A stretch of DNA of 64,000 nt. Source: Betaproteobacteria bacterium. GTDB lineage: Bacteria > Pseudomonadota > Gammaproteobacteria > Burkholderiales > Rhodocyclaceae. Position numbers and translations under genes: made by a program. A model generated the notes under the pieces. That model did no database searches. It saw nothing but the letters and a program-made list of their open reading frames with translations, and was not told where the DNA came from. Below are positions 49,528 through 58,340 of the stretch, piece by piece. Every line of letters begins with the position of its first letter. Position 1 is the first letter of the stretch. The stretch covers positions 186,001 through 250,000 of the forward strand of contig WRIU01000002.1 of NCBI GenBank assembly GCA_009782565.1, read 5' to 3'.

Positions 49528-50250
49528 GTGAGTGATTTTCCGGCAAGCGACGCAGACGACCTCGAAATCAAGAAACGGGCGCGCCGCCGCCTCGTAGGGG
49601 CGACAGTTCTGGCGCTGCTGGCGGTGGTTGTGTTGCCGCTGGCGATCAGGGACGGCGAAGCGCCGCGCACTGTGCCTGACATGCAGGTTTCCATTCCTGA
49701 GCGGGATGAGCTTGAATTGCCTCCGCCCGTGCCTGAGGACGATTTTGAATCCGCCAGGGTCGTCATTGAACCGGATGCCGTTTCGGGCGAGCCCGGATTC
49801 CCCGTCGAAATGCCTCCCTCCTTGCCAGAGCCGCCTTCTCCGCCATCGGCGTCCCTGCCGCCGGAGCAGCGCGCTCCTACTCCGCCCGTCCAATCATCCG
49901 GAGAACATCGGCCTCCGCCATCCCGTCCGGGCACCATCGAAAAGGAAACCGAGGCTGCGCGGGCGCTTGCCTTGCTCAATGACTCTTCTCCCGCAAAGGA
50001 AACTGAAACAGGCGGAAAAGCGGGCAAGAAGGTACAGGGGCAGGTCTTCGTCCAGGTTGCTTCCTTCGGTAAAGCGGACAGAGCCGCCAAGCAGGTGCAA
50101 GAACTGAAAAAGCAGGGCTTTGCCGCGTACGCTGAAAAGGCAGGTAAGGTGACGCGGGTTCGTATCGGCCCGTTGCCCCGGAGCGAAGGGGAACAGGCCG
50201 TGGCGCGCCTGAAGGCTCAGGGTCATAACGCGATGTTGTCATTGCGCTGA
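49528..50250 (+). CDS. dedD: SPOR-domain cell-division protein, DedD-like
   Basis: A 240-residue bitopic protein: a short charged cytoplasmic start, a transmembrane helix (about 24-42, VGATVLALLAVVVLPLAI), a proline-rich periplasmic linker, and a C-terminal SPOR domain (GQVFVQVASFGKADRAAKQV to RLKAQGHNAML) that binds denuded septal peptidoglycan. GTG 49528 is preceded by AAGGGG at about 7 bases. A longer frame from 49468 overlaps folC without support. Position between folC and cvpA matches dedD in proteobacteria. Confidence 0.9.
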   Translation: MSDFPASDADDLEIKKRARRRLVGATVLALLAVVVLPLAIRDGEAPRTVPDMQVSIPERDELELPPPVPEDDFESARVVIEPDAVSGEPGFPVEMPPSLPEPPSPPSASLPPEQRAPTPPVQSSGEHRPPPSRPGTIEKETEAARALALLNDSSPAKETETGGKAGKKVQGQVFVQVASFGKADRAAKQVQELKKQGFAAYAEKAGKVTRVRIGPLPRSEGEQAVARLKAQGHNAMLSLR

Positions 50251-50280
50251 ACATTGGACATTTAACGCCGAGTTTCAGCG

Positions 50281-50775
50281 ATGACAGTTTTCGATTACGC
50301 GTTCCTGTCTATTCTCGGACTGTCGGCCACGCTGGGATTATGGCGGGGGCTGACAAGCGAGGTTCTAGGGCTGGCAGGTTTGGTTCTGGCCTTGGTTACG
50401 GCAACCCATTATGCCGATGTTGCGGCGCACCAGTTTGAAAACATGATCGACGACCCGCGTGCTCGCGTGGCTGCGGCATTCGCGCTGATTCTTTTCGCCG
50501 TATTGTTGGTGGTGTCGCTGGCAAAACTTTTTTTGCGGCGTCTGCTGTGCACAGTAGGATTGGGCGCGACAGACAGGTTTTTTGGAGCTGTGTTCGGCAT
50601 TGTCCGGGGCCTGATGATCGTTTTGATCGTGGTCTGGGTTGGCGGCCTGATCGGCATGTCGCGTGAACCGTGGTGGGAGCGGGCACTGTTCGCGCCGCTG
50701 CTGGAAAAAGCGGTGAGCAGGATCGAACCGTGGCTGCCGGACATTGATTCGGCAGTCGATGACATTCTCAAATAG
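50281..50775 (+). CDS. cvpA: CvpA-family membrane protein
   Basis: A 164-residue inner-membrane protein with about four transmembrane helices. It starts [37 protein letters not shown] and contains [22 protein letters not shown], both typical of CvpA. The family is linked to colicin V production and envelope homeostasis. It is almost always next to purF, as here (11 bases). Confidence 0.92.
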   Translation: MTVFDYAFLSILGLSATLGLWRGLTSEVLGLAGLVLALVTATHYADVAAHQFENMIDDPRARVAAAFALILFAVLLVVSLAKLFLRRLLCTVGLGATDRFFGAVFGIVRGLMIVLIVVWVGGLIGMSREPWWERALFAPLLEKAVSRIEPWLPDIDSAVDDILK

Positions 50776-50786
50776 GGTGGTATTTC

Positions 50787-52325
50787 ATGTGCGGGATTCT
50801 CGGAGTCGTAGCGGCCTCTCCAGTCAACCAGTTGCTCTATGATGGGTTGCTGGTATTGCAACATCGCGGGCAGGACGCGGCGGGTATCGCCACTGCGGAG
50901 GGTAACCGTTTTTTCATGCACAAGGCATCCGGCTTGGTGCGTGATGTCTTTCGCACCCGCAACATGCGTAACCTCGTTGGTAACTGGGGAATTGGGCATG
51001 TGCGTTACCCCACGGCGGGTTCGGCGTTCAATGTTGCCGAGGCGCAGCCTTTCTACGTCAATTCGCCTTTCGGGCTGCTTCTGGCGCATAACGGGAACCT
51101 GACCAATTCGGAGGCGCTCAAGCGCGAGATATTTCTCTCTGACCGCCGCCACATCAACACCAATTCCGATTCCGAAGTGCTGCTCAACGTGCTGGCGCAT
51201 GAGATGGAAGACGCGGCAGGTGGCCCCAGGCTCGATGAGGCGGCGATATTCCGCGCCGTAGTGGGCGTGTACCGGCGTTGCCGGGGCGCTTACGCGGCTG
51301 TGGCGATGATTGCAGGTTATGGGTTGCTGGCTTTTCGTGACCCGTATGGCATTCGCCCCTTGGTGATCGGCAAGAAAGAATTGCCGGACGGCACGGTCGA
51401 ATGGTTGGTCGCTTCCGAATCCGTCGCGCTCGATACCTTAGGGTTCAGGCTCTTGCGTGACCTTGCGCCGGGCGAGGCAGTGCTGATCGACACGGAAGGT
51501 AATTTCCGCAGCCGCGTGTGCGCGGCAAGAACCGTAGACGCGCCGTGCATGTTCGAATACGTCTATCTCGCGAGACCCGATTCCATCATGGATGGCGTAT
51601 CGGTGTATGAAGCGCGCCTCAAGATGGGGGAATTCCTTGCCGAGAAAATGAAGCGCACCATGCCGCATGCGGGCATTGATGTCGTGATTCCAATTCCTGA
51701 TTCAAGCCGCCCTTCGGCGCAGGAAATGGCGTTGCGGCTGGGGCTGCCGTATCGCGAAGGCTTCGTCAAAAACCGCTACATTGGCCGGACTTTCATCATG
51801 CCAGGACAGTCCTTGCGAAAGAAATCCGTGCGCCAGAAGCTCAACACCATTCATCAGGAATTCAAAGGCAAGAGCGTACTGCTGGTCGACGATTCCATCG
51901 TGCGCGGTACGACCAGCAAGGAAATCATCAATATGGCACGCGAGGCGGGTGCGGCCAGGGTGTACATAGCTTCCGCCGCGCCGCCGGTGCGTCACGCGAA
52001 TGTTTACGGCATCGACATGCCGACGCGCATTGAGCTCATTGCGAATGACCGTACCGAAGACGAGATTCGCCGTGAGATAGGTGCGGACGGCCTGCTTTAC
52101 CAGGATCTCGATGATCTCAAGGCATCCGTGCGTGCGATCAACCCTGTGATTCAGTTTTTCGAGACTTCCTGTTTCGATGGCGACTACATCACTGGCGACA
52201 TTACTCCCGAGTATCTTTCCGGGGTCGAAAACCAGGACAGCAGCCAGGATTTCGGTATGGCGACCGATATTTTTGGTGACGGTGGCCAACTCGGCCTCAA
52301 TCTGATCGACCAGGAAGACCGCTAA
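50787..52325 (+). CDS. purF: Amidophosphoribosyltransferase
   Basis: A 512-residue enzyme that starts purine synthesis from PRPP and glutamine. The N-terminal nucleophile C2 follows the initiator Met (MCGILGVVA) with no propeptide, as in the E. coli type. The glutamine-amidotransferase part has HNGNLTN and [15 protein letters not shown]. The PRPP loop is [18 protein letters not shown], near residues 363-380. It is the last gene of the superoperon. metZ, which I recall following purF in many relatives, is not present. Confidence 0.96.
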   Translation: MCGILGVVAASPVNQLLYDGLLVLQHRGQDAAGIATAEGNRFFMHKASGLVRDVFRTRNMRNLVGNWGIGHVRYPTAGSAFNVAEAQPFYVNSPFGLLLAHNGNLTNSEALKREIFLSDRRHINTNSDSEVLLNVLAHEMEDAAGGPRLDEAAIFRAVVGVYRRCRGAYAAVAMIAGYGLLAFRDPYGIRPLVIGKKELPDGTVEWLVASESVALDTLGFRLLRDLAPGEAVLIDTEGNFRSRVCAARTVDAPCMFEYVYLARPDSIMDGVSVYEARLKMGEFLAEKMKRTMPHAGIDVVIPIPDSSRPSAQEMALRLGLPYREGFVKNRYIGRTFIMPGQSLRKKSVRQKLNTIHQEFKGKSVLLVDDSIVRGTTSKEIINMAREAGAARVYIASAAPPVRHANVYGIDMPTRIELIANDRTEDEIRREIGADGLLYQDLDDLKASVRAINPVIQFFETSCFDGDYITGDITPEYLSGVENQDSSQDFGMATDIFGDGGQLGLNLIDQEDR

Positions 52326-52834
52326 GATTTGCCCGGTTTTTTGCCGGGAAAGAGGCGGCGAGCACAGCCGCAAAAAATATTCTGTGAAAATATTCACAGA
52401 TACATAATTGTTGGAGTAAACTTCTCGCCTGTTTCATATCGCTGGAACAGAGGGGAATGATGTGCTGAACGGGCTTTTTGAGTCCGCATACAAGGCGCTT
52501 GTGGTCTGTCCCGCGCCGGAAAGCCGGTTGTTTCCCCTTTTGCATATTTTGCGGATAGCATAAGGATGACTTTCCCATGTTGACCTTTGACGAGCGCCCG
52601 CATTTGCCGTTTTCCTGCGTCTCCGACGAAACGCAGGCCATCGTTCGGACTTACAGCGCCATTTGTACCCCCGGGTTTTTTGTTGGTTTCAACACTTTGC
52701 TGGTGAAACCACAACTCCGGAACGGTTTAGATGCTTTGCAAAGTAGCCCGGCTTCGCCAGAAATCCGGTACAGCCTTTCGCCCTGATGGGTTTGACGCAA
52801 AGCAGGAATAATCGAGAGAGGGGGATATTGAATT
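52326..52834. other. 509-bp region with no convincing gene
   Basis: A short stem CCCGG/CCGGG around TTTTTTG (52332-52348) may end purF transcription. A CRP-type palindrome follows at 52381-52400. An 8-base inverted repeat TGGTTTCA (52684-52691) with TGAAACCA (52704-52711) lies farther down. A 69-codon open frame at 52577-52786 has no recognisable features and contains that repeat, so I do not call it. The region may hold a small RNA or only regulatory DNA. Confidence 0.5.
52381..52400. promoter_or_regulatory. CRP/Vfr-type palindrome
   Basis: TCTGTGAA and TTCACAGA form a perfect 8-base inverted repeat around AATA. The core is TGTGA-N6-TCACA (52383-52398), exactly the consensus for the cAMP receptor protein. 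A -10-like CATAAT lies at 52404-52409. The regulated gene is not obvious. The next clear gene is 435 bases downstream. Confidence 0.6.
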
Positions 52835-53146
52835 ATGAAAATGGCGTATAAAGTATATTACCGCAGGTTGATCGCTGGTTCCCTGTTTATCCTGGGTCTA
52901 TTTTTCCTGTGGTCCCTTGTCCAAGCGTCTGATCTGGCAGGTGCAGTCACAGCGGTTCTTTTGACGATTACCCTTGGTATCTGGCTTGGAGCATCCATGC
53001 CGGGAATCTTATTGTGCGTCATGACTTCGTCCTGCCTGATGGGGTACGGGCTGTTTGTGCGTAAAAGATATGCCCTCATGCTTTTCTGGAGTGGCTTTGC
53101 CCTGTTCTTCCTGGCAGGGATGATGGGGCTGGGGACTCGCTACTGA
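52835..53146 (+). CDS. Small integral membrane protein, unknown
   Basis: A 103-residue protein with four predicted hydrophobic segments (about 11-29, 36-54, 56-72, 80-97) and short charged ends (YKVYYRR, VRKRY). AGAGAGGGGGA lies about 10 bases before the ATG. No family is recognised. It stands alone between the purF and glnA units, downstream of the region with the CRP-type palindrome. Codon use is less GC-biased than that of its neighbours. It is probably a real gene because of the ribosome site and consistent membrane pattern. Confidence 0.55.
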   Translation: MKMAYKVYYRRLIAGSLFILGLFFLWSLVQASDLAGAVTAVLLTITLGIWLGASMPGILLCVMTSSCLMGYGLFVRKRYALMLFWSGFALFFLAGMMGLGTRY

Positions 53147-53416
53147 CCGCATATCCATCCCTCTTCCGCTTGCAATAGAAGGGGGCGGGATGGTCAATGT
53201 ACGATTTTTCCGTTCACAGCCTGCCCTCCCATGTGGCGCATCCGCCTGATGAATGTCTACCATTCCTGATTCATCTGTGCCCTTGTGACACAATATATAG
53301 CTGCCTGGATGTTTGGTGGCTGCCGGTTTTTCGCGCCTGCCTGCTTGTCGGGAGGAAAGAGGGCGCGTTCAGGCTGATTTTCCAGACTGTTTTGATTGTT
53401 TTTATCAGGAGTGAGC

Positions 53417-54826
53417 ATGAATCCTCAAGATGTCATGAAGTTGATCCAGGAAAACGAGGTCAGTTTCGTTGACTACCGTTTTACCGATACCATCGGCAAG
53501 GAGCAGCACGTCAGTGTGCCGGTTTCCGCTTTTGAAGAGGAAGCGTTCGAGCACGGCCTCATGTTTGACGGCTCTTCGATGGCCGGATGGAAAGGTATCC
53601 AGGCTTCCGACATGATGCTGCTCCCGGATGCTGAATCTGCCTACATCGACCCTTTTTTCGATGAAACCACCCTGGTACTGACTTGCGACATTGTTGAGCC
53701 GTCCGATGGCAAGGGGTATGACCGTGACCCACGCTCCGTCGCCAAGCGCGCCGAAGCCTACCTGAAGAGCACCGGCGTCGGCGATACCGCTTATTTCGGG
53801 CCGGAACCTGAATTCTTCATCTTCGACGCCGTCGAATGGTCGGTCGATATGTCCGGTTCTTCCGTCAAGATATTTTCCGAAGAAGCGGCCTGGTCGACAG
53901 CCGAAAAGTACGAAGGGGGCAATCTCGGACACCGCCCGCGCGTCAAGGGGGGGTATTTCCCCGTGCCGCCGGTCGATAGCCTCAACGACATCCGGGCCGC
54001 GATGGTCTTGGCGCTTGAGAGTATCGGTGTGCCGGTTGAAGTGCACCACCACGAAGTAGCTAATGCCGGACAGTGCGAGATCGGAACCCGGTTTGCCACG
54101 CTGACCCGCCGTGCCGACTGGACGCAGATGCTCAAATACGTGGTGCACAACGTCGCGCATCAGTACGGAAAGACCGCTACTTTCATGCCTAAGCCCATCG
54201 TTGGCGACAACGGTTCCGGTATGCACGTGCACCAGTCCATCTGGAAGAATGGTCAGAATCTCTTTGCGGGCAACGGTTACGCGGGTCTGTCGGAAATGGC
54301 GCTGTACTACACCGGCGGGATCATCCGCCACGCGCGCGCCCTGAACGCCATCACCAACCCCGGAACCAACTCCTACAAGCGGTTGGTTCCCGGTTTTGAA
54401 GCTCCGGTGAAACTGGCTTACTCCGCCCGCAACCGCTCCGCTTCCATCCGCATCCCCTACGCGACCAGCCAGAAGGGTCGCCGCATCGAGGTACGTTTTC
54501 CCGACCCCACGGCCAATCCGTACCTGGCGTTCGCGGCGATGGCGATGGCAGGTCTGGATGGCATCCAGAACAGGATTCATCCGGGAGACCCCGCCGACAA
54601 GAACCTTTACGACCTGCCGCCGGAGGAAAACGCCAAGATTCCGACCGTGTGCTCCAGCCTCGATCAGGCGCTCGATTGCCTCGATAAAGACAGGGAATTC
54701 CTGACGCGCGGTGGCGTATTCTCCAACGACTTCATCGACGCCTATATCGAACTGAAGATGGAAGAAGTCTCCCGCTATCGTATGACGACGCACCCGGTCG
54801 AATTCGACATGTACTACAGCCTTTGA
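53417..54826 (+). CDS. glnA: Glutamine synthetase, type I
   Basis: A 469-residue dodecameric enzyme assimilating ammonia into glutamine. Metal/substrate motifs: [45 protein letters not shown] and [17 protein letters not shown]. The adenylylation tyrosine is present in [10 protein letters not shown] (Y398 with Met, Y397 by usual numbering), so GlnE control is expected. ATG 53417 follows AGGAG. I see no confident sigma-54 promoter in the 270 bases upstream. A strong terminator follows. Confidence 0.97.
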   Translation: MNPQDVMKLIQENEVSFVDYRFTDTIGKEQHVSVPVSAFEEEAFEHGLMFDGSSMAGWKGIQASDMMLLPDAESAYIDPFFDETTLVLTCDIVEPSDGKGYDRDPRSVAKRAEAYLKSTGVGDTAYFGPEPEFFIFDAVEWSVDMSGSSVKIFSEEAAWSTAEKYEGGNLGHRPRVKGGYFPVPPVDSLNDIRAAMVLALESIGVPVEVHHHEVANAGQCEIGTRFATLTRRADWTQMLKYVVHNVAHQYGKTATFMPKPIVGDNGSGMHVHQSIWKNGQNLFAGNGYAGLSEMALYYTGGIIRHARALNAITNPGTNSYKRLVPGFEAPVKLAYSARNRSASIRIPYATSQKGRRIEVRFPDPTANPYLAFAAMAMAGLDGIQNRIHPGDPADKNLYDLPPEENAKIPTVCSSLDQALDCLDKDREFLTRGGVFSNDFIDAYIELKMEEVSRYRMTTHPVEFDMYYSL

Positions 54827-54888
54827 ACATGCGTCGAGCGCAATCCTCGGCCTTCGAGCCGGGATGGCTTGATTCGGAGAGGCGATAT

Positions 54889-54918
54889 AAAAAAGACGGG
54901 CGTTGCCCGTCTTTTTTT
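54889..54918 (+). terminator. Strong terminator after glnA
   Basis: The stem GACGGGC (54895-54901) with GCCCGTC (54905-54911) has a 3-base loop, six A residues before it and seven T residues after it. It lies 63 bases after the glnA stop and could also work in reverse. Confidence 0.9.
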
Positions 54919-55020
54919 GCCTGATTGAGGTAAGGGTTGGCGTTTGTTCTTTTTGGCATGGTGTAGTTTTCGGCGTGGAGGGATTTTTTCCTTTTTGGGC
55001 AGACATAGAGGACTTCAGCC

Positions 55021-55524
55021 ATGAAACCCACGCGCGTCGCCGTTTCTTCATCCTTGTTTTTTCTGACGTTCGCCCTCGCGCCGTTTTCCGCTTCCGCGCA
55101 GGTGTTCAAATGCGTCGATGCCAACGGGAAAGTGACCTACAGCAATAATGGCGGCTCGGCCAAGGGGTGCAAGCAGCTCTCCAACGAACAGTCCGTTTCG
55201 ACCATCTCCATGCGTCCCAATCCCTCGCCTGCGGCATTCCCAAAAGTGAGCGACGATACGCAGAGGGAACGCGACAAGACCCGGCGTCAGATTCTGGAGA
55301 AAGAACTGGATAGCGAACAGTCTGCGCTGGAGGAGGCGCGCAAGGAACTGACTGAACAGGAAGCTACTTTTCAGGGTGGCGAGACCTTCGTAAACCGGCA
55401 GACCGGTGTAAGAGGCGTGAATTACCAGAAAAAACTTGATCGCTTGCAACCGTACAAGGATGCCGTTGGGCGGCGCGAGCGTAACATCGAGGCCTTGACC
55501 CAGGAGTTATCCGGGTTGCGTTGA
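55021..55524 (+). CDS. DUF4124 periplasmic protein
   Basis: A 167-residue exported protein. The signal peptide ends at SASAQ (about residue 26). A DUF4124 domain follows (QVFKCVDANGKVTYSNN to CKQL), then a charged coiled coil (about 80-125, REREKTRR-like and KELDSEQSALEEARKELTEQE) and a second helix at the C-terminus. DUF4124 genes commonly follow glnA in betaproteobacteria, usually before ntrBC, which are missing here. Function unknown. The domain is small and disulfide-bonded in many exported proteins. Confidence 0.8.
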   Translation: MKPTRVAVSSSLFFLTFALAPFSASAQVFKCVDANGKVTYSNNGGSAKGCKQLSNEQSVSTISMRPNPSPAAFPKVSDDTQRERDKTRRQILEKELDSEQSALEEARKELTEQEATFQGGETFVNRQTGVRGVNYQKKLDRLQPYKDAVGRRERNIEALTQELSGLR

Positions 55525-55613
55525 ACACGGAGCGTTGGGCGCAAATTTCTTTGAAGTTCCCTTCCGCGCGAACGGGGAAGGAAGAGGTTTTATTTCCGCG
55601 ATTTAGCGCGTAC

Positions 55614-56324
55614 TCAATCCTTATGTCTGACAATTACGCGCTGATAAACGCCGCCAAAAAATGTTTTTTTCTCCCAGACATATTTATGGGCGTCACTTGC
55701 GTAATGGCTGATTTCATTTTTCCATAATGCTTCGGCAAATGGTTCGAGTAAATGATTGACGATTTTAAGAATATAACGAATTGGCTGCCATTTGGCCGGA
55801 TTTGCATAATCGACGAAAATGGCTTTTCCATTTTTTGGTAACTTTTTTAGTATGTGATCAACAATCTGATATTTTTTATCGTCGGGGACTTCATGCAAAA
55901 GAAAGAAACTGCATATCACATCATAGTCGATGTCCCCTTCACCGGTAAAATCGGCTGCGTCGCAGCGAACCACCTTACACCAAGGTTTATCGGCTAATTT
56001 ACGCTCTGCGTGTTCGATTTGTATTGGTGTGATGTCGGTCAGGTGGAATGCGCCTTGCGGCCCGATTTTTTCTGCGACACGTTTGACCAGGTCACCGTAA
56101 ACATGTGCAACCTGCCAAACACGCATCCCTTCCTTAATTTCATTCAGGTACGCGCGCATCAGTCTTTGGTCGTTGAAAAACAATAAAACACGGACGACTA
56201 TATTATGATCCAGCAGACGTACTTTCTCTGGATTAACGTATGCCCATTCGTACACTTCAGTCATGTACGCAGGAAGGTTTTCGTAATATGGGTCAGATGC
56301 CGTCAAAGTATTGTTTTGTTCCAT
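55614..56324 (-). CDS. rquA: Rhodoquinone biosynthesis protein RquA
   Basis: A 236-residue class I SAM-dependent methyltransferase-fold protein. LPAYMTEVYEWAYVNPEKVRLLD (17-39), VWQVAHVYGDLVKRVA (69-84), LTDITPIQIEHAERKL (95-110), FFLLHEVPDDKK (140-151) and LEPFAEALWKNEISHY (193-208) match RquA as I know it rather than UbiE/UbiG. RquA converts ubiquinone to rhodoquinone by putting an amino group in place of a methoxy group, supporting fumarate reduction without oxygen. The gene is much more AT-rich than its neighbours, which fits lateral transfer. It is divergent from ubiA, in the place where ntrBC might be expected. Confidence 0.82.
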   Translation of the reverse strand: MEQNNTLTASDPYYENLPAYMTEVYEWAYVNPEKVRLLDHNIVVRVLLFFNDQRLMRAYLNEIKEGMRVWQVAHVYGDLVKRVAEKIGPQGAFHLTDITPIQIEHAERKLADKPWCKVVRCDAADFTGEGDIDYDVICSFFLLHEVPDDKKYQIVDHILKKLPKNGKAIFVDYANPAKWQPIRYILKIVNHLLEPFAEALWKNEISHYASDAHKYVWEKKTFFGGVYQRVIVRHKD

Positions 56325-56527
56325 GATGGAAGAAAAACGTAAAAAACGAAAAGAGAAATTTATAGATTACAGATAAATTATAAATGCACTGCAACATTAA
56401 TGCAATACTTTTAAGTAAATTTTGAAATCTTAATATTGATTATTGCTTTTTTGGCGGATACGGTATAAGCGATGCGCCATAAGGAAATATGTTGTTACCA
56501 TTAAAAAAATATGCTTTTTTTATAATT

Positions 56528-56556
56528 TTGTTCTGTCTCCCGTTCTGCGGTAAAAT
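56528..56556 (+). promoter_or_regulatory. Promoter of ubiA
   Basis: TTGTTC (56528-56533) and TAAAAT (56551-56556) are separated by exactly 17 bases. Transcription would start near 56563, 25 bases before the ATG at 56588, which supports that start codon over the in-frame ATG at 56489. Confidence 0.6.
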
Positions 56557-56587
56557 CCAAAACCCGCTCCGCTGGAATGGAACCGCC

Positions 56588-57469
56588 ATGAGTATTGTTG
56601 CCCGCCTGCCTCATTACGCCCATTTGATTCGCGTCGATTCGCTCGGCAAGCAAGTGGGTACGATGTTGTTACTCTGGCCGACGATGTGGGGGCTGTGGAT
56701 TGCTGCCGAAGGCTCACCCCCCCTGTATATGGTGTTGATTTTTGCGCTCGGCAGTTTCTTGATGCACTCTGCCGGGTGTGTCGTCAATGACTACGCGGAT
56801 CGGGAGTTCGACGGGCATGTGGAGCGAACGCGGGATCGCCCTCTCGTCACGGGAGCCATCAGCGTGCGTGAGGCGTTTTGGTTTGGTTTGGGACTGTTGT
56901 TCCTTTCCTTTTTGTTGATCCTGCCGCTCCAGAATATCCGTGTGTTCCTGATAGCGTTGCTGGCGCTGTTCCTGGCGGTGAGCTATCCCTTTACGAAGCG
57001 GTTTCTCCCCGTGCCGCAAGCCTACCTGGGGGTGGCGTTCGGATTCGGCATTCCGATGAGTTTTGCCGCCGTGCAGAACACTGTGCCGCCGATGGCCTGG
57101 TTGCTGGTGGTGGCAAACCTCTTTTGGGTGATTTCCTACGATACGTCGTATGCGATGGTGGATCGCAACGACGACATCAAATTGGGCCGCATCCGTACTT
57201 CGGCCATTACGTTTGGCCGTTACGAGGTCGCGATAGTGATGCTGTGCTATGCGGTCTCTTTGTCCCTGATTACCGTGGTGGGGTTGGCGTTCGGGCGAGG
57301 GTGGGTTTTTATCGCCGGGATGGGGGTGGCCGCGCTGGTGGCGGGGCGTGTGTTTCTGCTCATCCGCACACGCGAGCGCGCGGCCTGCTGGCGCGCCTTC
57401 ATAGACAACAACTGGGTGGGTGCGTCGGTTTTCGCCGGATTCGCGTTGGATTATCTCGTGCGGGTTTGA
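56588..57469 (+). CDS. ubiA: 4-hydroxybenzoate polyprenyltransferase
   Basis: A 293-residue inner-membrane enzyme that attaches the polyprenyl tail to 4-hydroxybenzoate in ubiquinone synthesis. The first Mg-diphosphate motif is N67-D68-x-x-D71-x-x-x-D75 ([11 protein letters not shown]). The second is [18 protein letters not shown]. Eight to nine transmembrane helices cover the rest, and [10 protein letters not shown] is conserved. The promoter at 56528-56556 fixes the start at 56588 rather than 56489. With rquA divergent beside it, the pair supplies and then modifies the quinone. Confidence 0.95.
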   Translation: MSIVARLPHYAHLIRVDSLGKQVGTMLLLWPTMWGLWIAAEGSPPLYMVLIFALGSFLMHSAGCVVNDYADREFDGHVERTRDRPLVTGAISVREAFWFGLGLLFLSFLLILPLQNIRVFLIALLALFLAVSYPFTKRFLPVPQAYLGVAFGFGIPMSFAAVQNTVPPMAWLLVVANLFWVISYDTSYAMVDRNDDIKLGRIRTSAITFGRYEVAIVMLCYAVSLSLITVVGLAFGRGWVFIAGMGVAALVAGRVFLLIRTRERAACWRAFIDNNWVGASVFAGFALDYLVRV

Positions 57470-57479
57470 GGCGTTAAGC

Positions 57480-58340
57480 ATGGACTTCATGAGCGCCCTG
57501 CGGGCTGCATGGCGAGAACGCGACAGCCTGCTTTGCGTGGGGCTCGATCCCGACCCGACCCGATTGCCGCCGTCCTTGGCTGGCAGGCCACGAGCCATTT
57601 TCGAGTTTTGCCGGGGCATTGTGGACGCGACCGCCGATCTGGTTTGCGCGTTCAAACCGCAGATTGCTTATTTCGCGGCTTGCCGCGCCGAAGATCAACT
57701 CGAAGCCCTGATTGAACACATCCACGCGCGGCATCCGGGCATCCCGGTGATCCTGGACGCGAAACGTGGGGACATCGGCAGTACGGCGAGCCGCTACGCG
57801 GAGGAAGCCTTCGCGCGTTACCAGGCGGACGCGGTCACGGTGAATCCTTATATGGGGCAGGATTCCGTGGAACCTTATCTGGCCTGGGAAGGCAAGGGGG
57901 TGATTCTGTTGTGCCGCACGTCGAACCCCGGTGGGGGCGATTTGCAGAATCTCGATCTCGGTGATGGCGAAAAGCTCTATGAGCGCGTCGCCCGGCTTGC
58001 TTCCGGCGCCTGGAACGCGAATGGGAATTGCGCGTTGGTGGTGGGGGCGACGTTCCCGGAGGAGTTGGCCCGCGTACGTGCGCTGGTGGGGGAATTGCCG
58101 TTGCTCGTGCCCGGCATTGGTGCACAGGGCGGGGATATTGCGACTACGGTGTCTGCCGGGCAGACAGGCGATGGCTTGGGGCTGATGCTCAATTCGTCGC
58201 GTGCCATCCTTTACGCGGGCGAAGGCGAGGGCAAGTGTTGGGACGGGGATTTTGCCGCCGCCGCGCGTCAGGCGGCGCTCGATACCCGCGCCGCGATCAA
58301 CGCATGCCGCGTGTCCGTTCCTGTGTTCAGGGAAAAATGA
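57480..58340 (+). CDS. pyrF: Orotidine 5'-phosphate decarboxylase (type 2)
   Basis: A 286-residue TIM-barrel enzyme for the last step of UMP synthesis. The catalytic array D93-x-K95-x-x-D98 is in [27 protein letters not shown] and [16 protein letters not shown] mark the longer subfamily found in actinobacteria and many betaproteobacteria. Start ATG 57480 is the conserved opening, 10 bases after ubiA. Its 3' end overlaps the convergent mrcA end by 14 bases. Confidence 0.94.
   Translation: MDFMSALRAAWRERDSLLCVGLDPDPTRLPPSLAGRPRAIFEFCRGIVDATADLVCAFKPQIAYFAACRAEDQLEALIEHIHARHPGIPVILDAKRGDIGSTASRYAEEAFARYQADAVTVNPYMGQDSVEPYLAWEGKGVILLCRTSNPGGGDLQNLDLGDGEKLYERVARLASGAWNANGNCALVVGATFPEELARVRALVGELPLLVPGIGAQGGDIATTVSAGQTGDGLGLMLNSSRAILYAGEGEGKCWDGDFAAAARQAALDTRAAINACRVSVPVFREK

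Noticed and set aside
52577..52786. 69-codon open frame after purF
   Set aside because: No family, weak ribosome site, and it contains an inverted repeat. Not enough support to call it coding.
53405..55051. 548-codon open frame on the minus strand over glnA
   Set aside because: It is the antisense shadow of glnA caused by codon bias. It has no domain and no ribosome site.
55521..55727. 68-codon open frame after the DUF4124 gene
   Set aside because: It overlaps the end of rquA on the opposite strand, and has no family or ribosome site.
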